From assembly GCF_004791165.1 (NCBI RefSeq), contig NZ_SRUZ01000015.1:1-64000 (forward strand): a stretch of 64,000 nucleotides of DNA. Reading direction: 5' to 3'. The notes beneath the pieces are model-generated. The model was not told the DNA's origin. It searched no databases and saw only the letters and a program-made list of their open reading frames with translations. Positions 8,530 through 17,185 of the stretch are shown here, piece by piece. The position numbers and the translations under genes were made by a program. The DNA comes from Mesorhizobium sp. M8A.F.Ca.ET.218.01.1.1. GTDB lineage: Bacteria; Pseudomonadota; Alphaproteobacteria; Rhizobiales; Rhizobiaceae. Every line of letters starts with the position of its first letter. Position 1 is the first letter of the stretch.

Positions 8530-9949
8530 GGCGCTGCACCTGAAGCGCGACATGGGGATTGCCGATGCGCGCGCCATGCATCCGTCGATCGACATCGTCG
8601 AAGCCGATCCGGAGGCCGACCGGCGCCTGCTCGAGGGCCTTGCCGACTGGTGCGACCGCTACACGCCGCTGGTGGCGCTGGACAGCATCGACGGCCTGTT
8701 CCTCGACGTCACCGGCTGCACCCATCTGTTCGGCGGCGAACGCGCCATGCTCGACGAAATCCTGTCGCGCTTCTTGCATCAGGGTTTCGACGTCCGCGCC
8801 GGGCTTGCCGGCACGCCCGGGGCGGCCTGGGCGGCGGCACGCTTTTGCGGCGACCGCATCGTTCTATCGGGCGAGGAGGAAGCCTTGCTTGCTCCCTTGC
8901 CGCTGGCCGCCCTTCGCATAGCGCCGGAAACCCGTGCCAGCCTGGAAAGCGTCGGGCTGCGCACGGCGGGCGCCGTCATGGCCGCGGCGCGCGCGCCGCT
9001 TGCCCGCCGCTTCGGCGCCTTGCTGCTCCAGCGCCTCGACCAGGCGCTTGGCCGTCTCGACGAAGCGATCTCGCCGCGCCTTCCCGTCGCGCCGCTTTCA
9101 GTCGAACGCCATCTCGCCGAACCCGTCACGCTGACGGAGGAGATAGAGCGGCTGGTGGGCATGCTGGCGACGACCTTGAAGACCGACCTCGAACGCCGCG
9201 GCGAAGGCGCCCGGACGCTGGCGCTGCTGCTCTTTCGCGTCGACGGCGCCGTCAGCCGCATCGCGCTCGGCACCTCGCGGCCGATGCGCGAACCCTTGCT
9301 GATCCGGAAATTGTTCCATGAAAGGCTGGCAGCACTCGAGCAGCATATCGATGCCGGCTATGGCTTCGACCTGGTGCGCCTCTCGGTGCTGGCTGTCGCC
9401 GCTTTCGACACGCAGCAGACCGATCTGACCGGTGAAGCGGCCGACGACGGTGCCGACATAGCCCTGTTCGCCGACCGCATCCGCGCCCGCCTCGGCGAGA
9501 GCGCGGTTCTCCAGCCTGTCCCTGTGGAAAGCCATCTGCCCGAACGCGCCGTCGCCATCGTCCCCTTCAGCGAGGCGCCGCGCCGGACCACGCCGCCGAA
9601 GAAGCCGGACAGGATGCCGGCGCCGATGACCATCTTCCCGCCGGAACGCCCAATCCGGCTGTTCCGCGCGCCCGAGCCCATCGATGTGCCGGCCACCGAA
9701 ATGCCGGAGGGACCGCCGCTGCATTTTCGTTGGCGCCGCGCGCTCTACCGCGTCACCCGTGCCGAGGGTCCGGAACGCATCGCCGCCGAATGGTGGCGCG
9801 AGGCGCCGGGCGATCCGGCGGCATCGACACGCGACTATTTCCGCATCGAGGATGCCGATGGCCGCCGCTACTGGCTCTACCGGCAAGGCCTTTACGGCAG
9901 CGCCTCGCAGATCCCGCCGCGCTGGTTCATGCACGGGGTCTTCGCATGA
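8309..9949 (+). CDS. imuB: ImuB, Y-family polymerase-like mutasome hub
   Basis: A 546-residue Y-family DNA polymerase homologue. The N-terminal palm-like region contains ILSLWFPYLAAERI where active Y-family enzymes have the DxDxFF metal site, and LDSIDGLFLDVTGC where active enzymes have SIDE. The catalytic carboxylates are therefore missing, as is usual for ImuB, which serves as a scaffold between ImuA, the beta clamp and DnaE2. The middle carries the helix-hairpin-helix-like and little-finger regions (SVERHLAEPVTLTEEIERL). The start ATG at 8309 lies inside imuA. The TGA stop overlaps the dnaE2 ATG (ATGA), indicating coupling. Confidence 0.92.
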   Translation: MNAYSTKEGARKSGQRILSLWFPYLAAERILRQRLGKSWRSRPSDHPSPSHPPLVISHRQGNAQRISALDERAEALHLKRDMGIADARAMHPSIDIVEADPEADRRLLEGLADWCDRYTPLVALDSIDGLFLDVTGCTHLFGGERAMLDEILSRFLHQGFDVRAGLAGTPGAAWAAARFCGDRIVLSGEEEALLAPLPLAALRIAPETRASLESVGLRTAGAVMAAARAPLARRFGALLLQRLDQALGRLDEAISPRLPVAPLSVERHLAEPVTLTEEIERLVGMLATTLKTDLERRGEGARTLALLLFRVDGAVSRIALGTSRPMREPLLIRKLFHERLAALEQHIDAGYGFDLVRLSVLAVAAFDTQQTDLTGEAADDGADIALFADRIRARLGESAVLQPVPVESHLPERAVAIVPFSEAPRRTTPPKKPDRMPAPMTIFPPERPIRLFRAPEPIDVPATEMPEGPPLHFRWRRALYRVTRAEGPERIAAEWWREAPGDPAASTRDYFRIEDADGRRYWLYRQGLYGSASQIPPRWFMHGVFA

Positions 9950-12900
9950 ACGCGCTGACCGTCATCCCCTATGCCGAGTTCGGCATCCAGTCGAATTTCT
10001 CCTTCCTGCGCGGCGCTTCCAAGCCGGAGGAACTGGTGGTCGCGGCCAAGCTCATGGGTTTCTCCGCGATCGGGCTCGCCGACCGCAACAGCGTGGCCGG
10101 CGTGGTGCGCGCCTGGCAGCAGGCCAAGGTCGAAAAGCTTGCCTATCATCCTGGCTGCCGGCTGGTTTTTGGCGACGGCACGCCGGACATTCTCGCCTAT
10201 CCCAGGGACCGCACGGGCTGGGGGCATCTGTGCCGCATGCTCACCCAGGCCAATCTGCGCGACGAGACCGAAAAGGGCGCCACCTTGCTCCAGCGCGGCG
10301 ACTTGCTCGAATGGGGGGACCGGATGTCGCTGGCGGTCTTGCCCGATCTGGCGCAGGACGCGCAGGACAGTCTGGCCTTGCTGCGGGAACTCGAGGGCCG
10401 GTTCGGCAGCGCCCTGCGGCTCGGCGTCTCGCCCTGTTATGCCGGCCATGACCGCTTCAGGATCGAGCAGGCGGCGGCGTTTGCCGAAAGCACCGGCATT
10501 CCGCTGATGGCGACCAACGACGTGCTCTACCACACGGCCGAACGCCGCCCCTTACAGGATGTGCTGACCGCGATCCGCCTCAATGTTCCGGTCGCCGAGG
10601 TAGGGCTGGAGCTGACCGCCAATGCCGAACGCCATCTGAAGCCGCCGCTGGAGATGGCGCGCCTGTTCCGCAGGCATCCGCGGGCGCTGGCGGAGACGCT
10701 GCGTTTCGGCGAAGAGCTGACCTTCTCGCTCGGCGACCTTCAGTACAATTATCCCGACGAGCCGACGGAATCGGGCCTCGGCCCGCAGGCGGAGCTGGAG
10801 CGCCTGGCCCGGGAGGGAGCGGCCCGGCGCTTTCCCGCTGGTGTCCCCTCCAGCGTCATAAAACGCATTCAGGAAGAACTCGCCCTGATCGAGCGGCTGA
10901 ATTACGCCCGCTATTTCCTGACCGTCCATGACATCATCAAATTCGCTCGCGGCCAAGGCATTCTCTGCCAGGGCCGTGGTTCCGCCGCCAATTCGATCAT
11001 CTGCTTCTGCATCGGCATCACCGAGGTGGGACCGGACAAGATCGACACGCTCTTCGAGCGTTTCATCTCGGAGGAACGCAACGAGCCACCGGATATCGAT
11101 GTCGATTTCGAGCATGAGCGGCGCGAAGAGGTGATGCAGTACATCTATACGAAATACAGCTCCAAGCGCACGGCGCTCGCCGCCGCCGTCATCAGCTATC
11201 GCGGCCGTTCGGCGCTGCGCGAAGTGTCGAAGGCGATGGGCCTGTCGGAGGATGTCCGGGCGTCGCTTTCCGGCTCGATCTGGGGCTGGTCGACCTCGGA
11301 GCTCGGCGAGAAGGAAGCCAGGGCCGGCGGCCTCGACCGCAGCGATCCCATATCGCGGCATGTGATGGAACGCGCCAACGAGATCATGGGCTTTCCCCGC
11401 CATCTCTCCCAGCATGTCGGCGGCTTCGTCATCACCAGGGACCGGCTCGACGAAATCGTCCCCATCGTCAAGACGGCGATGGACGAGCGCAAGATGGTCG
11501 AATGGGACAAGGACGATCTCGACGCGGTGAAGATCCTCAAGGTGGATATACTGGCGCTCGGCATGCTGACCTGCCTCCAGCGCGCTTTCACCTTGCTCGA
11601 AACCCAATACGGCGTGAGAGACGACTATGGCAGGCCATTGACCCTGGATACGATCGCCAAGGAGGACCCTCGTGTCTACGACATGATCTGCCGCGCCGAT
11701 ACGCTCGGCGTCTTCCAGATCGAATCGCGCGCCCAGATGTCGATGCTGCCACGGCTGAAGCCGCGCGAATTCTACGATCTGGTCATCGAGGTGGCGATCG
11801 TGCGGCCAGGCCCGATCCAGGGCGATATGGTGCATCCCTATCTGCGCCGCCGCCAAGGCAAGGAAAAAGCCGAATATCCCAAGCCGGAGCTGGAAAAAAT
11901 ACTCGGCAAGACGCTGGGCGTGCCGCTGTTCCAGGAGCAGGCGATGAAGATCGCCATCGTCGCCGGCGGCTTCAGGCCGGGCGAGGCCGATGAACTGCGC
12001 CGCGCCATGGCCACCTTCAAGCGCACCGGCACCATCGGCAATTACCGCCAGCGCATGATCGACGGCATGACGGACCGAGGCTACGAAAAGGACTTCGCCG
12101 AGCGCTGCTTCAAGCAGATCGAGGGTTTCGGCGAATATGGCTTTCCCGAAAGCCACGCCGCCTCCTTCGCGCTGCTCGTCTATGCCTCCTGCTGGTTCAA
12201 GACCTTCTATCCCGACGTGTTCTGCGCCGCGATCCTGAACTCGCAGCCGATGGGGTTCTACCAGCCGGCGCAGCTGGTGCGCGACGCCCGCGACCATGGC
12301 GTCGACATCCGCGAGGTCGATGTCAATTTCTCCGTCTGGGACTGCACTTTGGAAAAGGCGCCTTTCGACCCGGCCCGCATCCTGCCGCGTCATGCCGGGA
12401 TGCGCGGCGTCATCGAGACAAGCCATGCGCTGCGGCTCGGCTTCAGGCAAATCAAGGGACTTTCCAAGGAACGCATGGAGGCTTTCGTCGCCCGGCGCGG
12501 CGCCGGCTACTCGACCGTCCGGGATGTCTGGCTGCGCTCCGGCCTCAATGTCGACGAGATCGAGAAGCTGGCGCAGGCCGACGCCTTTCGGTCCATCGGC
12601 CTCGACCGCCGCGCGGCACTGTGGGAGGTCCGCGCGCTCGACGGCAAGAGCGCCGCCGAGAAACTGCCGCTGTTCGACCAGCCGGCACTCAGCCTACGCG
12701 AGCTGGAGCCCGAGACGAGACTGCCGAAAATGCCGCTCGGCGAGCATGTCATCCACGATTACCGCTCGCTCGGCCTGTCGCTGAAGGCGCATCCGGTCGC
12801 CTTCCTGCGCGAGCGGCTCGACCGCGCCGGCGTCACCCCCAATGCCAGCCTGCCTTCCGTGCGCGACGGCAGGCGGGTCTCCGTTGCCGGCCTGGTGCTG

Positions 12901-13296
12901 GTGCGCCAGCGCCCCGGCAAGGGCAACGCGATCTTTCTCACGCTGGAAGACGACAAGGCCGTCGCCAATGTCATCTTCTGGGAAAGGACCTTCACCCGCT
13001 TCCGGCCCATCGTCATGGGCGCCCGGTTTGTGAAGGTCACCGGGAAGCTGCAGTCGGAATCAGGTGTCGTCCATATCGTCGCCGAGAAGATCGAGGATCT
13101 GACGCCCTGGCTGACCGTGCTGCTGGAGAAAGTGAGCGGGGCCGGGGCGCCGGGTGCCTCCTCTGCGGCCGCGAAGGCAGAGGCTCCTGATCGAGATAGC
13201 AGACCCGCGCCACGCAATGCGCCGGCCGGACAGGATCTCGCAACGCTGTCGGAAGAGGCGGAACGCGTCATGCCCAAGGGACGGAATTTTCAGTAA
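9946..13296 (+). CDS. dnaE2: DnaE2 (ImuC), error-prone DNA polymerase III alpha subunit
   Basis: A 1,116-residue C-family polymerase that performs induced translesion synthesis with ImuA and ImuB. The PHP domain lies at the N-terminus (AEFGIQSNFSFLRGASKPEELV). The palm carries the acidic motif PDIDVDF at residues 382-388, preceded by GRGSAANSIICFCIGIT, and GVFQIESRAQMSMLPRL further on. The fingers region includes VPLFQEQAMKIA and GFGEYGFPESHAASFA. A C-terminal OB fold (VSVAGLVLVRQRPGKGNAIF) closes the protein. Length and domains are those of DnaE2 rather than the replicative DnaE1. It is translationally coupled to imuB. Confidence 0.96.
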   Translation: MNALTVIPYAEFGIQSNFSFLRGASKPEELVVAAKLMGFSAIGLADRNSVAGVVRAWQQAKVEKLAYHPGCRLVFGDGTPDILAYPRDRTGWGHLCRMLTQANLRDETEKGATLLQRGDLLEWGDRMSLAVLPDLAQDAQDSLALLRELEGRFGSALRLGVSPCYAGHDRFRIEQAAAFAESTGIPLMATNDVLYHTAERRPLQDVLTAIRLNVPVAEVGLELTANAERHLKPPLEMARLFRRHPRALAETLRFGEELTFSLGDLQYNYPDEPTESGLGPQAELERLAREGAARRFPAGVPSSVIKRIQEELALIERLNYARYFLTVHDIIKFARGQGILCQGRGSAANSIICFCIGITEVGPDKIDTLFERFISEERNEPPDIDVDFEHERREEVMQYIYTKYSSKRTALAAAVISYRGRSALREVSKAMGLSEDVRASLSGSIWGWSTSELGEKEARAGGLDRSDPISRHVMERANEIMGFPRHLSQHVGGFVITRDRLDEIVPIVKTAMDERKMVEWDKDDLDAVKILKVDILALGMLTCLQRAFTLLETQYGVRDDYGRPLTLDTIAKEDPRVYDMICRADTLGVFQIESRAQMSMLPRLKPREFYDLVIEVAIVRPGPIQGDMVHPYLRRRQGKEKAEYPKPELEKILGKTLGVPLFQEQAMKIAIVAGGFRPGEADELRRAMATFKRTGTIGNYRQRMIDGMTDRGYEKDFAERCFKQIEGFGEYGFPESHAASFALLVYASCWFKTFYPDVFCAAILNSQPMGFYQPAQLVRDARDHGVDIREVDVNFSVWDCTLEKAPFDPARILPRHAGMRGVIETSHALRLGFRQIKGLSKERMEAFVARRGAGYSTVRDVWLRSGLNVDEIEKLAQADAFRSIGLDRRAALWEVRALDGKSAAEKLPLFDQPALSLRELEPETRLPKMPLGEHVIHDYRSLGLSLKAHPVAFLRERLDRAGVTPNASLPSVRDGRRVSVAGLVLVRQRPGKGNAIFLTLEDDKAVANVIFWERTFTRFRPIVMGARFVKVTGKLQSESGVVHIVAEKIEDLTPWLTVLLEKVSGAGAPGASSAAAKAEAPDRDSRPAPRNAPAGQDLATLSEEAERVMPKGRNFQ

Positions 13297-13322
13297 GCAC
13301 GTGGGAACAAGCCGCGTGGACG

Positions 13323-13490
13323 CTCTACGGCGCCCCCCTCTGCCCTGCCGGGCATCTCCCCCACATGGGGGGAGATTAGCAGCGTCGCCGCCCCGCCTCC
13401 TCTGACAAAGTTGAAGGTTGGCGAAAGCCGAGGTAACAGCCAATCTCCCTCCTTGTGGGGGAGATGCCCGGCAGGGCAGAGGGGGGCGCT
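13323..13490. repeat. Type A intergenic palindromic repeat pair
   Basis: Two arms face each other: GCGCCCCCCTCTGCCCTGCC plus GGGCATCTCCCCCAC near 13329-13376, and the inverted version ending in AGGGGGGCGC at 13439-13490. Between them lies a spacer with GGCGAAA and GCCAATCTCC. The same pair recurs at 43954, 53386 and 63377. It is non-coding and typical of Mesorhizobium intergenic repeats. Confidence 0.85.
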
Positions 13491-13531
13491 GGCCCGCCAG
13501 CCTCTCGCAACTCTACTATCAGCTAAGAACT

Positions 13532-13774
13532 CTAACTCGGCCCACCCAGCCTCGGCGGCGCCAGCACATCCTCGGCCGAGATGGTTCGCGCCTCGGAGGG
13601 CAGCATGATCGGTATGCCGTCGCGTACCGGATAGGCAAGCTTGGCGACCCGCGAGATCAGTTCGCCCCGCTCCGGATCCCAGGCTAGCGGCCCCTTGGTC
13701 AGCGGGCAGGCCAGGAGTTCCAGCAACTTGGGGTCGACATTGAAATTCTTTCCGTCACGCCCATCCGCCGCCAT
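13532..13774 (-). CDS. Trm112-like (UPF0434) small protein
   Basis: An 80-residue Trm112/YcaR-type protein. Recognisable features are PKLLELLACPLTKGPLAWD followed by ELISRVAKLAYPVRDGIPIMLPSEAR. In eukaryotes Trm112 activates several methyltransferases. The bacterial homologues are zinc-ribbon-like, but only one cysteine (LLACP) is visible here, as in many alphaproteobacterial members. It stands alone between repeats; a partner methyltransferase is not encoded nearby. Confidence 0.85.
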   Translation of the reverse strand: MAADGRDGKNFNVDPKLLELLACPLTKGPLAWDPERGELISRVAKLAYPVRDGIPIMLPSEARTISAEDVLAPPRLGGPS

Positions 13775-13833
13775 CGTGTCGCCTCCTGACCAACTATCGG
13801 AAGATGTGTTGAGATTCAGGTCAGGCCAAGTCG

Positions 13834-13911
13834 AAAATGGCGGCTTCCGAGAACCGGAGCGGAGCGTACTTTTCGCACGTGAGCCCCGGAAGCGCAGAAA
13901 GCCGCCATTTG
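13834..13911. repeat. Dispersed hairpin repeat (AAATGGCGGCTT...AAAGCCGCCATTT)
   Basis: Inverted arms AAATGGCGGCTT and AAAGCCGCCATTT enclose a 50-base middle that itself holds partly complementary GC-rich blocks. It lies between the Trm112-like gene and the LON-domain gene and has no coding potential. The element could form a stable RNA hairpin. I recognise the wording as a dispersed rhizobial repeat, without being able to count copies here. Confidence 0.65.
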
Positions 13912-13942
13912 CAGGCCCGCATCACCTGAATATCGGCACATC

Positions 13943-14614
13943 CTACTGCAGGCTCGAGCCAAAATCCTCATTCTCGCGCGCCAGCGTCATCTCGGTGATG
14001 GCGATCAGCGTCTCGGCCCGCGTCTTCAGGTCCGCGGCTTCCAGCAACGCCTGCTTCTCGGCCGGTCCATAGGGCGCCATCATCGACAGCGCGTTGACCA
14101 GCATGGCGTTTTCGGCCCGGCTGACGCTTTCCCAGTCGGCTTCCAGATCGTTGGCCTGCAGATAGGCGCGAAAGGCCCGCAGCAACGCCGGCCGGTCGAT
14201 TTCATCAGCCGCCTGCTCCTCGTCGAGATCGGCCAGGAAGGGTGCCGGTTTGCACTGGCGGAACGGCGTCTTGACCGTCAGCTCGTGGGCGATGCGGAAC
14301 CGGCACACGCCTTGCAGCGAAATCAGGTAGCGACCGTCGCCGGTCTCTGAAAAGGCGATGATGCGACCGATGCAGCCGACATTGCAAAGCTCCGGCTCGC
14401 CATCCTCGCGCAATGCGCCATTGAGACCGGGCTGGATGATGCCGATGAGACGCGAGCCGGCGACCGCCTCGTCCACCATCTGCAGGTAGCGCGGCTCGAA
14501 GATGTTGAGCGGCATGCGGCCGCCCGGCAAAAGGAGCGCGCCCTCGAGCGGAAAGATCGGGATCGTCAACGGCAAATCCTTGGCGAGCCGGTAATGCGCG
14601 TTTCCCGCTTGCAC
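13943..14614 (-). CDS. LON peptidase substrate-binding domain protein
   Basis: A 223-residue protein consisting of the N-terminal substrate-binding domain of Lon without the ATPase and protease parts. The motif LTIPIFPLEGALLLPGGRMP followed by LNIFEPRYLQMVDEA is diagnostic. The GTG start at 14614 is supported by a strong GGAGGA five bases upstream; an ATG twelve codons earlier lacks one. Function is unproven; stand-alone LON domains may act as protein-binding adaptors. It sits downstream of the thioredoxin-TPR gene in the same direction, fitting a protein-quality-control neighbourhood. Confidence 0.88.
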   Translation of the reverse strand: MQAGNAHYRLAKDLPLTIPIFPLEGALLLPGGRMPLNIFEPRYLQMVDEAVAGSRLIGIIQPGLNGALREDGEPELCNVGCIGRIIAFSETGDGRYLISLQGVCRFRIAHELTVKTPFRQCKPAPFLADLDEEQAADEIDRPALLRAFRAYLQANDLEADWESVSRAENAMLVNALSMMAPYGPAEKQALLEAADLKTRAETLIAITEMTLARENEDFGSSLQ

Positions 14615-14721
14615 CTCATTCCTCCGATCGCTTCGATTGCGAAGCGTCAACCCTGCCCTGTCCTATCTGGCGCTCAGGCCCGACGCCGCAAGCCTCTGCG
14701 ACAAAACAACCGATAACCGGC

Positions 14722-15729
14722 TCAGGAAAACAGCAACGCCGACAATTTGCGGCGCGCGGCAAGCGTCGCCTCGTCGGTCATGCCCCAAGCCTCGAACAGT
14801 TGCAGCAACTGGGTCCTGGCGCCGTCCTCGTTCCAGGCGCGGTCGGCCTTGATGATGGCCAGCAGATTGTCGGCCGCCGCGGTGCGATCGCCCCTGGCGT
14901 TCTGGATCATGGCCAGATCGAAACGCGCCTGATGGTCCTTGGGATTTTCTGCAAGCCGGCGTTCGAATTCGGCCGGGTTGCCGAGTTCGGCCGCCTGCGC
15001 GGCAAGCGCCATCTTGGCGCGCAGGGCGGCGAGCGCCGGCGCGTCCTTCTTGGCCTCGGGCGCCGTTGCCAGCAACGCCTCGGCGCCTTCCGTGTCGCCG
15101 GCTTCGAACAGCAGCTCGCCCAGCCCGCCAATCGCCTCGACCGTCTCCGGCGCCTGCGCCAGGATGGCGTCATAAATGTCGGCGGCGGCCTGCATGTCGC
15201 CGGCGTCGCGCGCTTCCACGGCCGCCGCCAGCGCCTCGGCCACCGGCGGCGCGCCATTGCCCTGGCCGCCGACCTTGGTGATGAATTCGTTGATCTGGCT
15301 CTCGGGAATGGCGCCCATGAAGCCGTCGACCGGTTGGCCGTCCTTGAAGGCGATGACCGCCGGAATCGACTGGATGCCGAGCTGGCCGGCGATCGAGGGA
15401 TGGTCGTCTATGTTCATCTTGACCAGCTTGACCTTGCCGCCGGCGGCCTTGACCGCCTTTTCCAGCTGCGGCGTGAGCTGCTTGCAAGGGCCGCACCACG
15501 GCGCCCAGAAATCGACCAGCACCGGCTGGCGGCGCGATTCCTGGATGACGTCGGCGGCGAAGGCGGCGGTCGTCGTGTCCTTGATGACATCGCCGGCGCG
15601 GGCGCCCGCGGGCGCATCGCCAAGCGCTGCCTTCGCCGGCGCCGTGGCCGTTCCGCCATACTGCACCGTGGTGGCATACTGGCCGCCATTGTTTCCGAAT
15701 GATCCGCCAAACGGATTGTTGTCGCTCAT
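14722..15729 (-). CDS. ybbN: Thioredoxin-TPR co-chaperone (CnoX/YbbN type)
   Basis: A 335-residue cytoplasmic chaperone-like thioredoxin. After a flexible Gly/Asn-rich N-terminus comes a thioredoxin domain with the active site WCGPCK (Cys79, Cys82), then a C-terminal tetratricopeptide region (from about residue 170). Unlike E. coli YbbN/CnoX, whose motif lacks the redox pair, this protein keeps a canonical CGPC, so it should retain redox activity as in Caulobacter CnoX. It precedes the LON-domain gene by about 100 bases in the same direction. Confidence 0.9.
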   Translation of the reverse strand: MSDNNPFGGSFGNNGGQYATTVQYGGTATAPAKAALGDAPAGARAGDVIKDTTTAAFAADVIQESRRQPVLVDFWAPWCGPCKQLTPQLEKAVKAAGGKVKLVKMNIDDHPSIAGQLGIQSIPAVIAFKDGQPVDGFMGAIPESQINEFITKVGGQGNGAPPVAEALAAAVEARDAGDMQAAADIYDAILAQAPETVEAIGGLGELLFEAGDTEGAEALLATAPEAKKDAPALAALRAKMALAAQAAELGNPAEFERRLAENPKDHQARFDLAMIQNARGDRTAAADNLLAIIKADRAWNEDGARTQLLQLFEAWGMTDEATLAARRKLSALLFS

Positions 15730-15813
15730 CTCGTCACCCTTTCGGTCGCGCTGCCGGCCCGCGGCTCGGCGCCATGTCTCAATTGGAAATCGGCTTCGCC
15801 ATCCATGTGGCGA

Positions 15814-16311
15814 TCATGCCGAGACTTTCAAGATAGCAGCATCGTGCCCGGTTGCCTCGACGAATCTGATGAGATCGGCCGCCGCGATCGACGTCGTCGC
15901 CTCGTTGGTCAGCGGATGCGCGTTGATGACGGCATGCGCCATCAAATCCTTGTCGAGCACCAGCTTGACCCTGTTTTCCCTGTCATTGATGACGCCGAAG
16001 ACGGTGACGGCGCCCGGCGTGACGCCCAAAAGCTCCATCAGCATTTCCGGCTTGCCGAAGGAAACCCGGCTGGCGGCGCCGATCGACTGATGGATCTGCT
16101 TGAGATCGACGACCGCGTCCTCGCCGACGGTGACCAGGAAGAAATTGTCCTTCTTGTCCTTCAGGAACAGGTTCTTGGTGTGTCCGCCGGCGATTTCGCC
16201 GCGCAGCGCCTGCGAATCGGCCACCGTATAGAGCGGCGGGTGGCGTTTCGTCGAAACGGCGATGCCCAGTTCGGCGAGAAAGGCGAAAAGCTCGGCTTCG
16301 GTCTTCGGCAT
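15814..16311 (-). CDS. Prolyl-tRNA editing protein (ProX/YbaK family)
   Basis: A 165-residue trans-editing deacylase that clears mischarged tRNA, most likely Ala-tRNA(Pro). Family marks are the N-terminal TEAELFAFLAELGI, HPPLYTVADSQAL, GGHTKNLFLKDKKDNFFLV with the conserved Lys of the active site, and GAVTVFGVINDRENRVKLVLD. Length is normal for the free-standing ProXp-ala group. It lies 84 bases downstream of the ybbN start, with its own transcription direction the same. Confidence 0.9.
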   Translation of the reverse strand: MPKTEAELFAFLAELGIAVSTKRHPPLYTVADSQALRGEIAGGHTKNLFLKDKKDNFFLVTVGEDAVVDLKQIHQSIGAASRVSFGKPEMLMELLGVTPGAVTVFGVINDRENRVKLVLDKDLMAHAVINAHPLTNEATTSIAAADLIRFVEATGHDAAILKVSA

Positions 16312-16569
16312 TGGATTTCTTCTTCGGCTGGTTTGCGGCCATGCCGTTTATCGCATCGGCCACGGAATCGGAATCATTTTTGCGCAAGCCTGGTGCGCGC
16401 CGCCGCGAAAGCCGGTTATTCCCATGCACGCGGCGATGGTGCGCGCCGCGACGAGGCGGCAATGGTCGGGCCGCCGCCCAACACGGCCCCCAGATCCGGC
16501 GAGAAGCCTTGTCACGGGCGGCTTGCCTGCATCATGGCGCCGGGCAGCAAAAAGCCTGTTATTTCCCTG

Positions 16570-16598
16570 TTGCAATCGCCGCGCTCTTCAGCCATATA
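16570..16598 (+). promoter_or_regulatory. Candidate promoter of tRNA-Gly
   Basis: TTGCAA (16570-16575) and CATATA (16593-16598) are spaced by 17 bases and end about 30 bases before the tRNA, a plausible sigma-70-type promoter. The rest of the 317-base stretch 16312-16628 shows no gene that I can support. Confidence 0.4.
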
Positions 16599-16628
16599 GG
16601 CCCGGCTTGCGGCCAAGACGCCGTGTGA

Positions 16629-16703
16629 GCGGGTGTAGCTCAGGGGTAGAGCACAACCTTGCCAAGGTTGGGGTCGAGCGTTCGAATCGCTTCACCCGCT
16701 CCA
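16629..16703 (+). tRNA. tRNA-Gly (GCC)
   Basis: A 75-base cloverleaf with acceptor stem GCGGGTG/CACCCGC, D arm GCTCAGGGGTAGAGC, anticodon arm AACCTTGCCAAGGTT with anticodon GCC, and T arm beginning GAGCG-TTCGAAT-CGCTT. The 3' CCA is encoded. It reads glycine codons GGC and GGT. Confidence 0.97.
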
Positions 16704-16730
16704 ATTTCCTTCAGGGGATCAAGCATCGAA

Positions 16731-16757
16731 AAGCCGCGGTTCGCCGCGGCTTTTTCG
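16731..16757 (+). terminator. Rho-independent terminator after tRNA-Gly
   Basis: A perfect 9-bp stem, AAGCCGCGG and CCGCGGCTT, with a TTCG tetraloop is followed by a T run (TTTTTCGTTTTC). It lies 28 bases after the tRNA end. Confidence 0.85.
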
Positions 16758-17185
16758 TTTTCTGTGGCGGTTGAAGCGCAGCCACCTCAAGCCTGCGAAG
16801 GGCGGTGGCGCAGGCAAATCGGATGGGCCTGGGCTTCCGCCGACATGAGCCGACGCAGCGGCAGCGCGTCCATGTCGCGGAGGCTCATCCAGCGTCAGGA
16901 GCCTGCCGTCCCGGGAGGCCGGGTCATGGTCGAGCTGATCAACGTGGCGGCCAGACGAGCTCACGCGGCAATGGATCGCGTTGGTATTGGCTATCGCTGC
17001 CGTGAGCGTCGCTCTCTTCAAAAATGACCGACCGGTGACAGGCCGGCAAACTATTCATCGGTGGCGGCGCAAGTCGCGGCCTCGTCGCCCCAGTCAGTTC
17101 ATGGCCTGCAGATGCCGGTAGGAACGGTCGGTCAGCTCTTGCATATCCATATCATTGAGCCAGCCATGCCGAAATACGAGCTGAT
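16758..17185. other. Intergenic region, no gene recognised
   Basis: About 430 bases between the tRNA terminator and the 3' end of the transglycosylase gene. Short open frames occur on both strands, but none has a ribosome binding site or recognisable similarity. I see no repeat arms or clear promoter. Confidence 0.5.

Noticed and set aside
10552..12450. A 632-codon minus-strand frame inside dnaE2
   Set aside because: It is antisense to the polymerase core, whose motifs are intact; the translation is compositionally odd and domain-free.
13323..13490. CRISPR or insertion sequence suspicion for the paired palindromes
   Set aside because: There are only two inverted arms per site, no regular spacers, no transposase frame and no clear target-site duplication.
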